A stretch of DNA of 64,000 nucleotides from Chlorops oryzae (Eukaryota; Arthropoda; Insecta; Diptera; Chloropidae), in the NCBI GenBank assembly GCA_020466095.1, contig CM035807.1, forward strand, positions 102,926,002-102,990,001. Direction: 5' to 3'. The notes under the pieces were generated by a model. That model was not told the DNA's origin and ran no database searches. It saw only the letters and a program-made list of their open reading frames with translations. Each line of letters opens with the position of its first letter. The first letter of the stretch is position 1. Shown here one piece after another: positions 55,801 through 64,000 of the stretch. The position numbers and the translations under genes were made by a program.

Positions 55801-58800
55801 ACGGCTGACCGTAGGTCAGTTTTTTTGGGGTCAATTGTCGTAATTTTGTCTGGTTTTAGGATAGTCAAATAAGGAAAATAGAAAAACAGATATTCTTATA
55901 CTATTCTAAGTTGATGAAAGTGTCATTTATAGACTACCCTTAAGCCAAACCCGTTAATTACCGACCGTCGGCTAATTGAATTCAATGGAGCGAACTGCCA
56001 TAATATAACCGGTAGGATTTGGTCAAAGGCCAGTCCTTCTTAGAAAATTGACCGGCTCATTACTGCAGGGAGGTTTTTCTCACTAAGACGAGTCTCTAGA
56101 TTACACAGTTTGCAAGAAAGGTCTGTATCACTTACAAAATCCAACACATTGACTTTACACTCTCAGTTATAAAGGTCACACGAGTCGAAAACTGACTGTC
56201 ACCTATACTGGTTTATCAGAGGACTGTCACCTATACAGTGCAGGATTGACTCAGACCCCGATTTAAGGAGTGCCAAGCTGGGAAAATACCCGGACCGGCA
56301 CTGTGAGAGGCGGTAACATCACATAGATATGCTATAATGCGATTATAAGAGCGGCAAATATTGTTTTTTCCCCAAGCGGTAAAAAAAAAAGCTGGCACGG
56401 GCCCTGGCTTGACTGTATACATTTTTTACAAACTACACTCAAATTTTTTACTCCTTACCACAATGGCAAAATGAAAAAATCCGCTCGTTGTTGAAACATT
56501 CACGAATTCCATATCGAAATCATACAACTGTCCGGCATATATCTTTCGGTCATCCATGACGATTTCACTTTGGAAATCAAGTTTCGGAATATCACAAGTG
56601 TAGGATACACCAAGCTGTGTTGTCATCAATTCGGAATCGACAATCATTCTGTGCTCTTCAGAGTCATTGGAACAAAGCAAACTATGTGGGCAGCACCGAA
56701 CATCGATTGACCGATTGAAGCAACCAACATTATTTGGTATAATTAAGACCGTAACACTGTGACCGGCATTTGGTCGTAAATGAATAACTTCCGTATCGAA
56801 ATAAATTTCAACAGGATCCGATGGCATGTAGTTCCAATCCATTAGGCCATAATTATTGTGGGTTGTAAATTCTCTAAAATAGGACAGCTTGAGCAATTGA
56901 TTGGCTGCTTCGGAGACGATTCGCGTCTCAGCTTCATTCTTTTCAACAACCCGTTTATTTTTGATTTCGTTGAGTAAATTGAAAGCAAGTTTTGGCACTA
57001 AAGCTACAAATCATAATTTCTCGAATTAATTCGACACATTCATCTAACACATCCAAACTATGTATATAATAATTTCCATATTCATACCCATAACTTCTTT
57101 ATCGAAACCTTCACTGCAAATGGTCACCTCGTCACTTTGTCTAATCGAATTATACGAAAGACTTCGGTTCTCATCTTCAAGTTCAATTTCTTCGGCATCT
57201 GCAATCCATCCATAACAAGATATGTCATCGTCATTTAGTGAATCTACGAACATTTTAGACGGATTTTGTATCGTTATAGGCGGAAGTTCTCGAACATCGT
57301 CGATTTTTAGGACCAATGGAACCTCGGAGCCACTATCCTTAAGAAAAAGTTGAACAGACAGCGGCGTGGACAATGGGTTAACCAAAAGCACAGAACGCTT
57401 CTGTGGAACTCCGAACGGTACATTTCCAAAACCAACAACAGGTGGATGGGTTTTCACTTGAACCGGAATAGAAGTGGCTCGGATCACAACAGTCGCACAG
57501 CCGCCATTTTGAATACTTAATCGTAATTTCGTATAGATTCGACCGATGCCAATGCCAAAAAATAGAAACTGAAATACGCCCGTATCACCGGGCTTTAGGG
57601 TATAGCCATCAAGTGGATCGATATGGATTTTTGCCATTTCGGCATTCGTGTAGTCGAAAAATTTTACTTTGCACGTCAAGTCAGCTATAATGAAGAAATT
57701 TATATAGGTACAATATTAATACAAATACTTATTTGTATATTGCATTCATATCTATGTATATCGAAATCCGAATATTTCGGTTTCGAATTTTGTCTCGCTT
57801 ACAATCGTTGTTCGTTACTTTTATGCGGTCGCAGCACTCTTCCCCCATATAAATGTTCCGGAAGTCAATAGCTTTGGGTGAAACGCTCAAATTCGGTCCC
57901 GTAATCAGTCCTTGCAATACCACATATTCGTTCCCGCGAATCTCATCGACCGTACTACTCATAACCACTTCGGAAGACATCTTAAACGGAGGCTGAGTCA
58001 ATTCGCTGAGTTCAAAATTTCGAAATAGGGCATTAAATGCGACTTCGAAATTCGTAGAAGAGTTCGGAGCCAGTTCGCCGTTCTTTAGATAAGAAATTAG
58101 TTTTAAAAAAAGGAAAATTAATTTCAAAACGAAAAGCAATATTAACCCTTTACTGCCCATATACTTAATAAACAGAAAACCATTTTTTTCGAGTAAATGG
58201 TTTTATCAAGGCTTCAAAAATAATTATCGTTTTTGATCAACAAATCCGTTGGTTTTTTGGTAGAAACTAATATACTTTTACATATATGGGTTCGAATACG
58301 GTAAAGGGTTAAAATAGTAACCATCTTAAAGCAAATTGAATTTCTCACCGCAGGATTAATTTTAAAGCTTGTTGTATCGTGAATATCGAGTTTAGTTGTA
58401 CTCTCATCAGCGGTGTCGAGTGCCAATAAACTATTATGCAGTGTAATATGCGATGAAACATTCATCAAATCATGCGATGGAACCAAGTGTGGAAGGTTTT
58501 CATCGAAAGCAAAGGTATACGGAATTGCGACCTTCGATTCATTGCAAATCGTAAAAGTTTTTTTAACCTCCGTATTGAATTTCGTCTCTCCAAAGGAAAT
58601 ATCTTTCAGACTCATATACAAGAGAATTTTGCTCGGCTTATGAGAGAAATTAATGTTATCGAGAGCTGAAAAATACAGACTTCAAAAAAAGTACGTGTTT
58701 ACAAAACGAAAGCGGTCCTTACTATTTCCATGTCGTATTTTCATAGTACCTAAAAAAAAGATGAAAATTTTTTTATATACATTTCTCACTTCGTTGAGTA

Positions 58801-60636
58801 CTTTTTAATTCATAAAATTTTTACTAAAAATATGTTTGCTTTCTGAGACCTTAGATTAGCAAAAATCTAAACATAGACATGGGGTTACTGGGGAATCCCG
58901 GTAATTCGGCACCCCTGTAATCTATCTTCCCCTCTCTCTTTCCCTCTCTCTCCTCTTCTTTCCCTCTATCTATCCCTCTTATCTTCTCCTCTCTTATCTT
59001 CTCTCTCCTCTCTCTTCTCTGTCTCTTTCCCTCATTCCTCTCTCTCCTCTCTTCTCTTTCTCTCTCTCTCTTTCCCTCTCCTCTTCTCTCTCTCTCCCTC
59101 TCTCCTCTCTCTCTCTCTCTTCTCTCATCCCCCTCTCTCTTCTCTCTCTTCTCTCTCTCTCATCTCTTCATCCTCTATCTCTCCTCTCTCTCCTCTTCCT
59201 CTCTCTCTCTCTTCTCTCTCTCTCCCTCTCACTTCTCTCTCTCTCTCTCTCTCTTCTCTCTCCCCCTACCTCCTCTTCTCTCCTCTCTCTTCTCTTCTCC
59301 TATCCTCTATTCTCTTCTCCTCTTCTTATCTCTTCTTCCTAACTCATTTTTTTCTCTCACTCCTACTGCTCTCACACTTTATCTCACACATCTTCTCTCT
59401 TCCTCTACTGTTTCTAAACAACTTGTGCGCTAATATTCGCCACCATCTCGTTTCCCTTTCTTCATTTCTCTACCCATAGAATGCTCTAAAACGAATATGT
59501 TCTACCTTAACTTTTTTTCAACCAATCTCGTCTTCAATTTACTACGAATTTTAAAGAATTGTTGGCATAGACTGAATATTCAATTGTTTTGAGTATTCAT
59601 TTCGATTGGAGCAATGAAAAAAAAAATTTAAGATTACCTACGATTTTCTTACCTTGATACGGATTGGAATTTTTCACGAACAGTTTCAATTTCACGCGCA
59701 CGAAATCATTACGCAAAATTTTCGATGGTGCTGCTACGATTTTTGTCGAAGAATCGGATCTGAAAGGGACAATCCAAAGGTTTCTGACCAAAAATCTTTT
59801 TTTTTAAAAAAACTTGTACTTTACGTTCTTATTTTCAAAGCACTTTTGTTCGCCGAGGCATTATAGACAATGAATTCATAGTATGCAAAGGTTTTCGCTG
59901 CACTCGAGGGAAATTCAATAACAGGAGGAAACAAAATCACTGATAAATTTTCAACCACTATTGAATGGGCGAAGAAAAAAAATTCATAAATGAGAGGGGG
60001 AAATAAAAATTCATTTATGCATTTTTATTTACCAACAATCGGAACCTCTATTTTGATATTCGGATGTTCGCATTCCAAGAAAACCGTCCTTGTTCGCTTC
60101 AGTCCAACTTTCTTCATCGGTTTAACGGTGACAAGTATATTATATGAGGATCCTGGCATTAGATATTGCGAACTTTTTAAACTATAAACCAGCAACTCGA
60201 CATCGGTGGGACTATCGGAGTTACATTTGATTGAACGTGGTTGCTGGGTTCGAAGGTGAAGAAAATGAACGGAATAACTTAAATTGGAAGCAAGAACTTC
60301 TTTGACCTACTGTGCCAATATTCTTCACTGTTATTAGCTGCTGATAGGGTGTTCGCAATTTAAACGATTTCTTGCACAAAATAACACGCGGTGTTATTTC
60401 CAATGTATTGAATATGTTCTCGCCTTGACTGTAGTCTGTGAAATGAAATTTTTTTTGAAATTGGACACAGGACACTCGACCCGCGAGTGAAAATTGGTTA
60501 AGAAAATTGGTGTTCTTCTGACAAAACCGTACTTACACTGTTTTAGCGGGCAACAGAATTTTTGTTCTGAAAAGTTTGAAAATGTTGAAAGGTTTTTAGA
60601 GAATCCTTATTTTCCAATCTCACCTGTTTCCTCCAT
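49827..60636 (-). CDS. Large ASH/MSP (PapD-like) repeat protein, 22 exons
   Basis: Probably an axonemal or ciliary protein of the HYDIN/CFAP65/CFAP47/DLEC1 type; I cannot pick the exact family. Exons: 60,624-60,636; 60,537-60,566; 60,311-60,435; 60,033-60,243; 59,825-59,957; 59,653-59,759; 58,723-58,749; 58,349-58,665; 57,803-58,082; 57,088-57,684; 56,459-57,003; 55,433-55,563; 55,181-55,361; 54,730-54,876; 54,071-54,575; 53,678-53,916; 53,218-53,397; 52,669-53,143; 52,452-52,579; 51,402-52,373; 50,424-50,808; 49,827-49,877. All phases agree except one surplus base in exon 20, giving about 1,925 codons. Repeated beta-sandwich signatures include LITVKNIGTQPRSIK, VSPKAIDFRNIYMGEEC, PPVVGFGNVPFGVPQKRSVL and FYPELRKNLEIGP. 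A Glu-rich run (EEELEKVMEEEEEEA) lies near the C-terminus. No signal peptide. MEETEQKF is the start. Confidence 0.82.
49975..50075. repeat. Foldback element in intron 21 of ASH/MSP gene
   Basis: Arms GTTTACACGTACGTCAACAT CGTTCAACAAA and its complement ending CACGTGTAAAC, loop about 10 bp. Confidence 0.88.
50112..50275. repeat. Imperfect foldback element
   Basis: Arms begin TATACACGCGCTTTTCTTCA CTCGC and end GCGAGTGACGAAACGCGCG ... CGTGTATAA. Inner arms GGCGGGGTAG / CTACCCCGC surround a short loop. It abuts the previous foldback. Confidence 0.75.
51402..52373 (-). CDS. ASH/MSP protein exon 20, frame break
   Basis: The longest exon. The frame reads to ERFIDIMHEKF then stops. One base shift at about 51,680-51,690 (CCC run) continues HKRKLLQYIYREHC and on to GLYVHFEIRA, which splices in phase to CGQEF. 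No plausible small intron spans the break. Confidence 0.8.
53398..53677 (-). other. Probable GC-AG intron in ASH/MSP gene
   Basis: The exon ends CAG and the intron begins GCGAGTTAA; the acceptor is TTTTCAACAG. Phase 0 on both sides gives FKLQ-KCLPLRVD. No usable GT lies at the expected place. Its interior (53,440-53,640) is GC-richer than neighbours, with CCGAGGACCATAGCCGGACC, perhaps a repeat. Confidence 0.65.
54918..55145. mobile_element. Palindromic MITE with TTCCCCGGGAA arms, copy 2
   Basis: Second full copy of the 2,937-3,166 family, 228 bp, inside intron 13 of the ASH/MSP gene. Arms differ by a few substitutions. Confidence 0.88.
55655..56070 (+). mobile_element. MITE with CCCTGCAGTAAT ends, copy 3
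   Basis: Best-preserved copy: starts CCCTGCAGTAATATGGACTG and ends GGCTCATTACTGCAGGG. 416 bp, inside intron 11 of the ASH/MSP gene. Confidence 0.88.
58932..59410. repeat. 480-bp polypyrimidine (CTCTCTTC)n tract
   Basis: On the plus strand nearly pure C/T with no strict period. It lies within intron 6 of the minus-strand ASH/MSP gene, so the transcript reads GA-rich. Confidence 0.92.
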
Positions 60637-61581
60637 TGTGTTATCGGCTAGGGTATATGGCTAACGGCCGGGAATGTCTGCGTATTTAAAAAGAAAACTT
60701 AAAAAATCCGTTAACCGTTTAAAAAGGTGTAGGCAATAGATATTCGTGCTTGTTCTTATTGATTTTTGACAAATAAAGTTTTTCGAAACTTTCGTGTTTG
60801 CTTCGATTTTTCATAGACGTCACTTTTAATTGTGAAACTCGAATTTCAAAATGAGAAAGTGCGTTTTGTGGGGACCTAGCCATTTTTTAAGGTTCCCACC
60901 TGCGAACGTAGGTTTTCTATTAAAACTAATAATTTCACTGTGAGAAATCTAAGAAGCTATCATTCAAAGCGCCAATTCAACAGCGAATCGTACCTAGTTT
61001 TAAGTTTTGTAGAATTTATTATGTTTATATTATGAGAGTTAATCGTTTTGTTATTTTATATAAATATATTTTTTCGGATTTTTGTTAATTGAATTGTTAT
61101 TAGTTTTCATTTCAATCGTAACGGATATTTATTGAATAATTTTCAAGTGGTTTCGGTAAACGATGGCTATTGCTAATTAGGTTGGAATCTCATATATTGA
61201 ATTTTTTTGTATTTGCTTAATATTAGTTTCTTTGGTTAGTAAGGACAAACTCCGAAATTTCTAGCTTTTCAAAATACCTGGCTCCTCATGGGATTCGCAA
61301 ATTGGGTTCGAGTCTTTGTGGGAATACTCTTTATATACTGGGGAAAAGGTTAGTGACTTCGGTTATATTGTCGCCTAATATGAACAGCGAATTTTGCGAT
61401 ATATCGATTTTAAAACATCGATATTTCGATACTATCGATATTATACGGACATTCCTATTCTATTCGTTCATTTATTGAGTACCGTGTGCTTGTGTGATTT
61501 CGACGAAATAAATAAAGTAAACAATAATAAAAAATTAAATAAAGTAAATACAATATTTATTATTATATTATATTATATAAA
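60637..61581. other. 5' flank of ASH/MSP gene
   Basis: Promoter region, no TATA clear. At about 61,165-61,320 there is a repeat shared with 63,485-63,665. A TATCGAT-rich patch lies at 61,397-61,440. Confidence 0.5.
61165..61320 (+). repeat. Dispersed repeat, copy 1 (TTGGTTAGTAAGGACAAACT)
   Basis: Blocks GCTAATTAGGTTGGAATCTC, AGTTTCTTTGGTTAGTAAGG and ACCTGGCTCCTCATGG recur in order at 63,485-63,665. The latter contains a tRNA-B-box-like GGTTCGAATCCC, so a SINE origin is possible. Confidence 0.7.
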
Positions 61582-61880
61582 CAGTGAAAATCGGTTATAA
61601 CGATTATCGGTTATAGCGATGAACATAGTTCTAATTTTCTAATTTTTTAATTTCTGTTACCGGATATAGCGATTATAGGTTATTCTTTTGACGTCGTTAT
61701 CAGTTGCGTATTGAGGGGGAGGCGAAGAGGGCAGTCTCCTCGGGCGCCAAATCATTTCAATTTTTATGAAGGTATTTTTATTGATGCCGGTTGGATGGGC
61801 GGCATTTCCATGTGCCCCCGTTGTCCCCGAGCGCCGAAATGTCTCGCTACGCCACTGATCGTTATAACCGATTTTCACTG
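61582..61880. mobile_element. Tigger-like MITE with hAT MITE nested inside
   Basis: Termini CAGTGAAAATCGGTTATAAC GAT and its exact complement. It is interrupted at 61,701-61,857. Confidence 0.85.
61701..61857 (+). mobile_element. hAT-type MITE (CAGTGGCGTAGCGAG family)
   Basis: Ends CAGTTGCGTATTGAGG and CTCGCTACGCCACTG. Flanking octamers GTCGTTAT and ATCGTTAT match at 7 of 8. Confidence 0.88.
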
Positions 61881-61914
61881 TATATTAATATATATATATG
61901 TAAAATATTATATA

Positions 61915-62612
61915 CAGTGGACTCGCGGTAACTCGAATACCAATAAGTCACATATTTTTTCTCTACTCATACTACTATTTATTAAGAATACTCTTTATTA
62001 CTACTCTTTCTCTCTTCGAACACTATTTGTTTACCTAAAATTTAATTTAAAGTTACAAAAACGCATAAGCATATGTAATTTCACTGTACAATAGTACTTA
62101 TGTACGTATATAGTATAAACTTCATGTGTAGCGTAATTCTGGGTAAATTTTCGGTTTTAGTTCGCGTCGTAGGTAATTTTAAGTTACTACTACTTTTAAG
62201 GAAGAGGAGGGCTTTAAAACCTTCTGAGTTTCCTCGAATGGAGAAGGCCCTTTACAAATTGTTTCTCTCATCGAAGGAAAAGAAATTATCCAACAAGTGG
62301 ACTTATGCTAAAGGAAAAAGCGAAAGCGTTACATACCAAGTTATATGATGGCAACTCAAATTTTTTTGCCATTGAAGGATGGCTCCAAAATTTTTAAAAA
62401 CGCTTTGGAATACGTTCACTAAAACTTTCAGGTGAAAAACTGTCCTCGCAACCAGAGTTAGTGGAGCCGTTTAAAAAAGTGATAAATCATAAAATGAAGA
62501 TGTAGATGGTGTTTTGAAACCAATATATGTATATAACAATCGATAGGTCGAACAAATTCGATATCTCGAACAAGGCCGGTTTTAATTAGTTCGCCTTATC
62601 GCGAGTCCACTG
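61915..62612 (+). mobile_element. pogo/Tigger element with transposase remnant
   Basis: Termini CAGTGGACTCGCGGTAA and TTATCGCGAGTCCACTG, TA on both sides. Internally it encodes recognisable pieces of a CENP-B-type DNA-binding region (see 62,200-62,480). 698 bp, an internally deleted, inactive copy. Confidence 0.88.
62200..62480 (+). pseudogene. pogo/Tigger transposase fragment (CENP-B HTH)
   Basis: FPRMEKALYKLFLSSKEKKL, then after about 20 codons of decay GWLQNF-stop-KRFGIRSLKL SGEKLSSQPELV. The pattern RMEKAL-x-K-x-F, then GWL-x-x-F-KR-x-GIRS-x-K-L-x-GEKLS, is characteristic of the CENP-B/Tc5-type HTH of Tigger/pogo transposases. The catalytic domain is absent. Confidence 0.85.
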
Positions 62613-64000
62613 TATTATTAATATGTATAAAATATTATTATTGTATTATAAAAATCAAATCAAAAACAATAATTCAGAACAGCTACAAGTGCCAATTATT
62701 TGGTTAAAAATTTTTTTAAAATGCAACAAATCATCAATTCTGCATGTACGGCAGGAGCATTTACAGGTGAGTTCAATAGCTTATAAATACATATGAATTA
62801 TACGAGAATTCTAATTAATTTTGTTCATGTTTGTAGGTTTTTAAAAATATTTTCTTAAAAACTTAAATCTACACAGTTTTTCCGCCTTATGAGGTTCTGA
62901 ATTTTTTCCTGTATAACCCCAGAAAATTCAAAAATTTTGAATGCATTCGACTCTCCTATAGCGCTATTATTTAACGAGTCTCGCAATTATATATTTTTCA
63001 ATTATATCATTTTTTTTTTGGCAAAGCTACGAAAACAACAAGAATGGAGTGCAAAGTTCTTTAAAAGGTTGTTCAATGTTTTCAATTTTATTTGTTTAGA
63101 GGTTGATAATATTTCTATATTAAAAAAATAAATAAATAAAATAAAAATAAAGCACCTGGATACAAAGTCTCCTCTTCGAGGAACCCTACTAGAATCGCAC
63201 AAGTTAATTGTATCCTTTTAATAACCCATTCATTTCAGTGATTGGATTTATTTTCAACGAGTTAGAGATTATTTGTTGCTGCAACCTATTGCTAACAATC
63301 AGCCCTGCTCTAAATATTCACTAGGAACTTTTTCCTAAAAATTTCAAAAAAATATAAAGGGAGTACCAAATAATTTTGGAGTCCATTAAAGGGAAAATGT
63401 GATGACCTTTGCTTAAAAATGTTTGAAATTCTTGCTTCATATCATCCTTCCCAGCTTAGAATAGCAGATTTTTTTTTGTATTTGCATTGGCTAATTAGGT
63501 TCGAATCCCAATAGCAGTTCTGTTGTATTAGCTTAAAATTAGTTTCTTTGGTTAATAAGGACAAACTCCGATTTTTCCAGCATTCCAATTGATAGTTCGT
63601 CCAATGACCAACTTTCCAGAATACCTGGCTCCTCATGGAATTCGCTAGTTGGGTTCAGATCTTTGCTACTACTTTAATTCACCACACTATATATTTTTAT
63701 TTATTTTTCGATATTCGTTTAGTCGATTTTTCTGATCGGCTCCTAATGACATCTCCCAGAAAACATATTCGGAGTGTTCAGAAATATGAGTCTGAAATGA
63801 GTCCAAAATATATAGAAAGCAATATACTCATGATAATGAGTCCGAAATGAGTCAGAAAAATGTAGAAAATAATAAAAATAAAATTTCAACTTATAGGGGC
63901 TTCTACAGCTCTGTCGGAAATGAAAAACTTTATATAAAAAACTTCAGAAATGAATCAGAAATTTTCTGAAGTGTTTTTTTATATTGAAGTTTTTCAATTT
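62613..64000. other. Intergenic to window end
   Basis: Repeat copy at 63,485-63,665. GAGTCNGAAATGAGTC words repeat at 63,798-63,960, resembling a patch at 14,400-14,800. No gene seen. Confidence 0.5.
63485..63665 (+). repeat. Dispersed repeat, copy 2 (with B-box-like motif)
   Basis: Contains GGCTAATTAGGTTCGAATCC C, then TTGGTTAATAAGGACAAACT CCGA and ACCTGGCTCCTCATGG. Partner of 61,165-61,320. It reads as a SINE-like or longer repeat fragment; it is not a complete tRNA. Confidence 0.7.

Noticed and set aside
63485..63520. tRNA gene suggested by GGTTCGAATCCC
   Set aside because: No acceptor stem or A box pairs with it. It lies in a dispersed repeat also present at 61,165.

Overview
The window is gene-sparse, repeat-rich nuclear DNA of a higher (brachyceran) fly. 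Four protein genes with Drosophila-type sequences can be read: brain-specific homeobox (bsh), PNUTS, ninaA and a large ASH/MSP-repeat protein. Introns have insect-type GT-AG borders. Intergenic DNA is AT-rich, with GTAT/ATAC microsatellites, DINE-1/INE-1-like Helitrons, TA-flanked pogo/Tigger-like elements and many hAT-type and foldback MITEs. Long repeat-filled introns suggest a large-genome fly such as a tephritid rather than Drosophila. That placement is inference.

Layout. (1) 1-5,500: repeats. (2) 5,535-12,636: bsh on the minus strand in four exons, surrounded by MITEs, with two stretches of visibly corrupt sequence. (3) 12.6-32.0 kb: a gene desert. It holds MITEs, SINEs, a four-element transposon nest (22,724-24,655), an inverted copy of bsh intron 1 (about 28,650-29,330), CGATA-motif clusters and a run of palindromic foldback elements. 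(4) 32,067-45,721: PNUTS on the plus strand in five exons. Its 7.5-kb last intron carries a Tigger-like element with a nested Helitron and a 969-bp foldback element. (5) 48,577-49,635: ninaA on the plus strand in three exons. (6) 49,827-60,636: the ASH/MSP-repeat gene on the minus strand. I could assemble 22 phase-consistent exons (about 1,925 codons), including one probable GC-AG intron. It converges on ninaA tail to tail. (7) 60.6-64 kb: repeats, including a decayed pogo/Tigger transposase with intact termini.

The genes do not form a functional unit. bsh is a neural homeodomain transcription factor. PNUTS is a nuclear PP1-targeting subunit acting on transcription. NinaA is the rhodopsin cyclophilin chaperone. 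The ASH protein is probably axonemal or ciliary.

A theme runs through the window. Each of the four conserved genes needs one or more single-base frame corrections: bsh 2-3, PNUTS 2, the ASH gene 1, ninaA 1. Homopolymer-smeared blocks and a TGATG-riddled block are also present. I read these as consensus errors rather than four pseudogenes, but only reads or transcripts can settle it. The most unusual real structures are the foldback elements. One is a palindrome built almost wholly of GATTTAAATC-like units with a perfect 8-bp target duplication. Another is a set of palindromes that share a roughly 60-bp core but have different arms.
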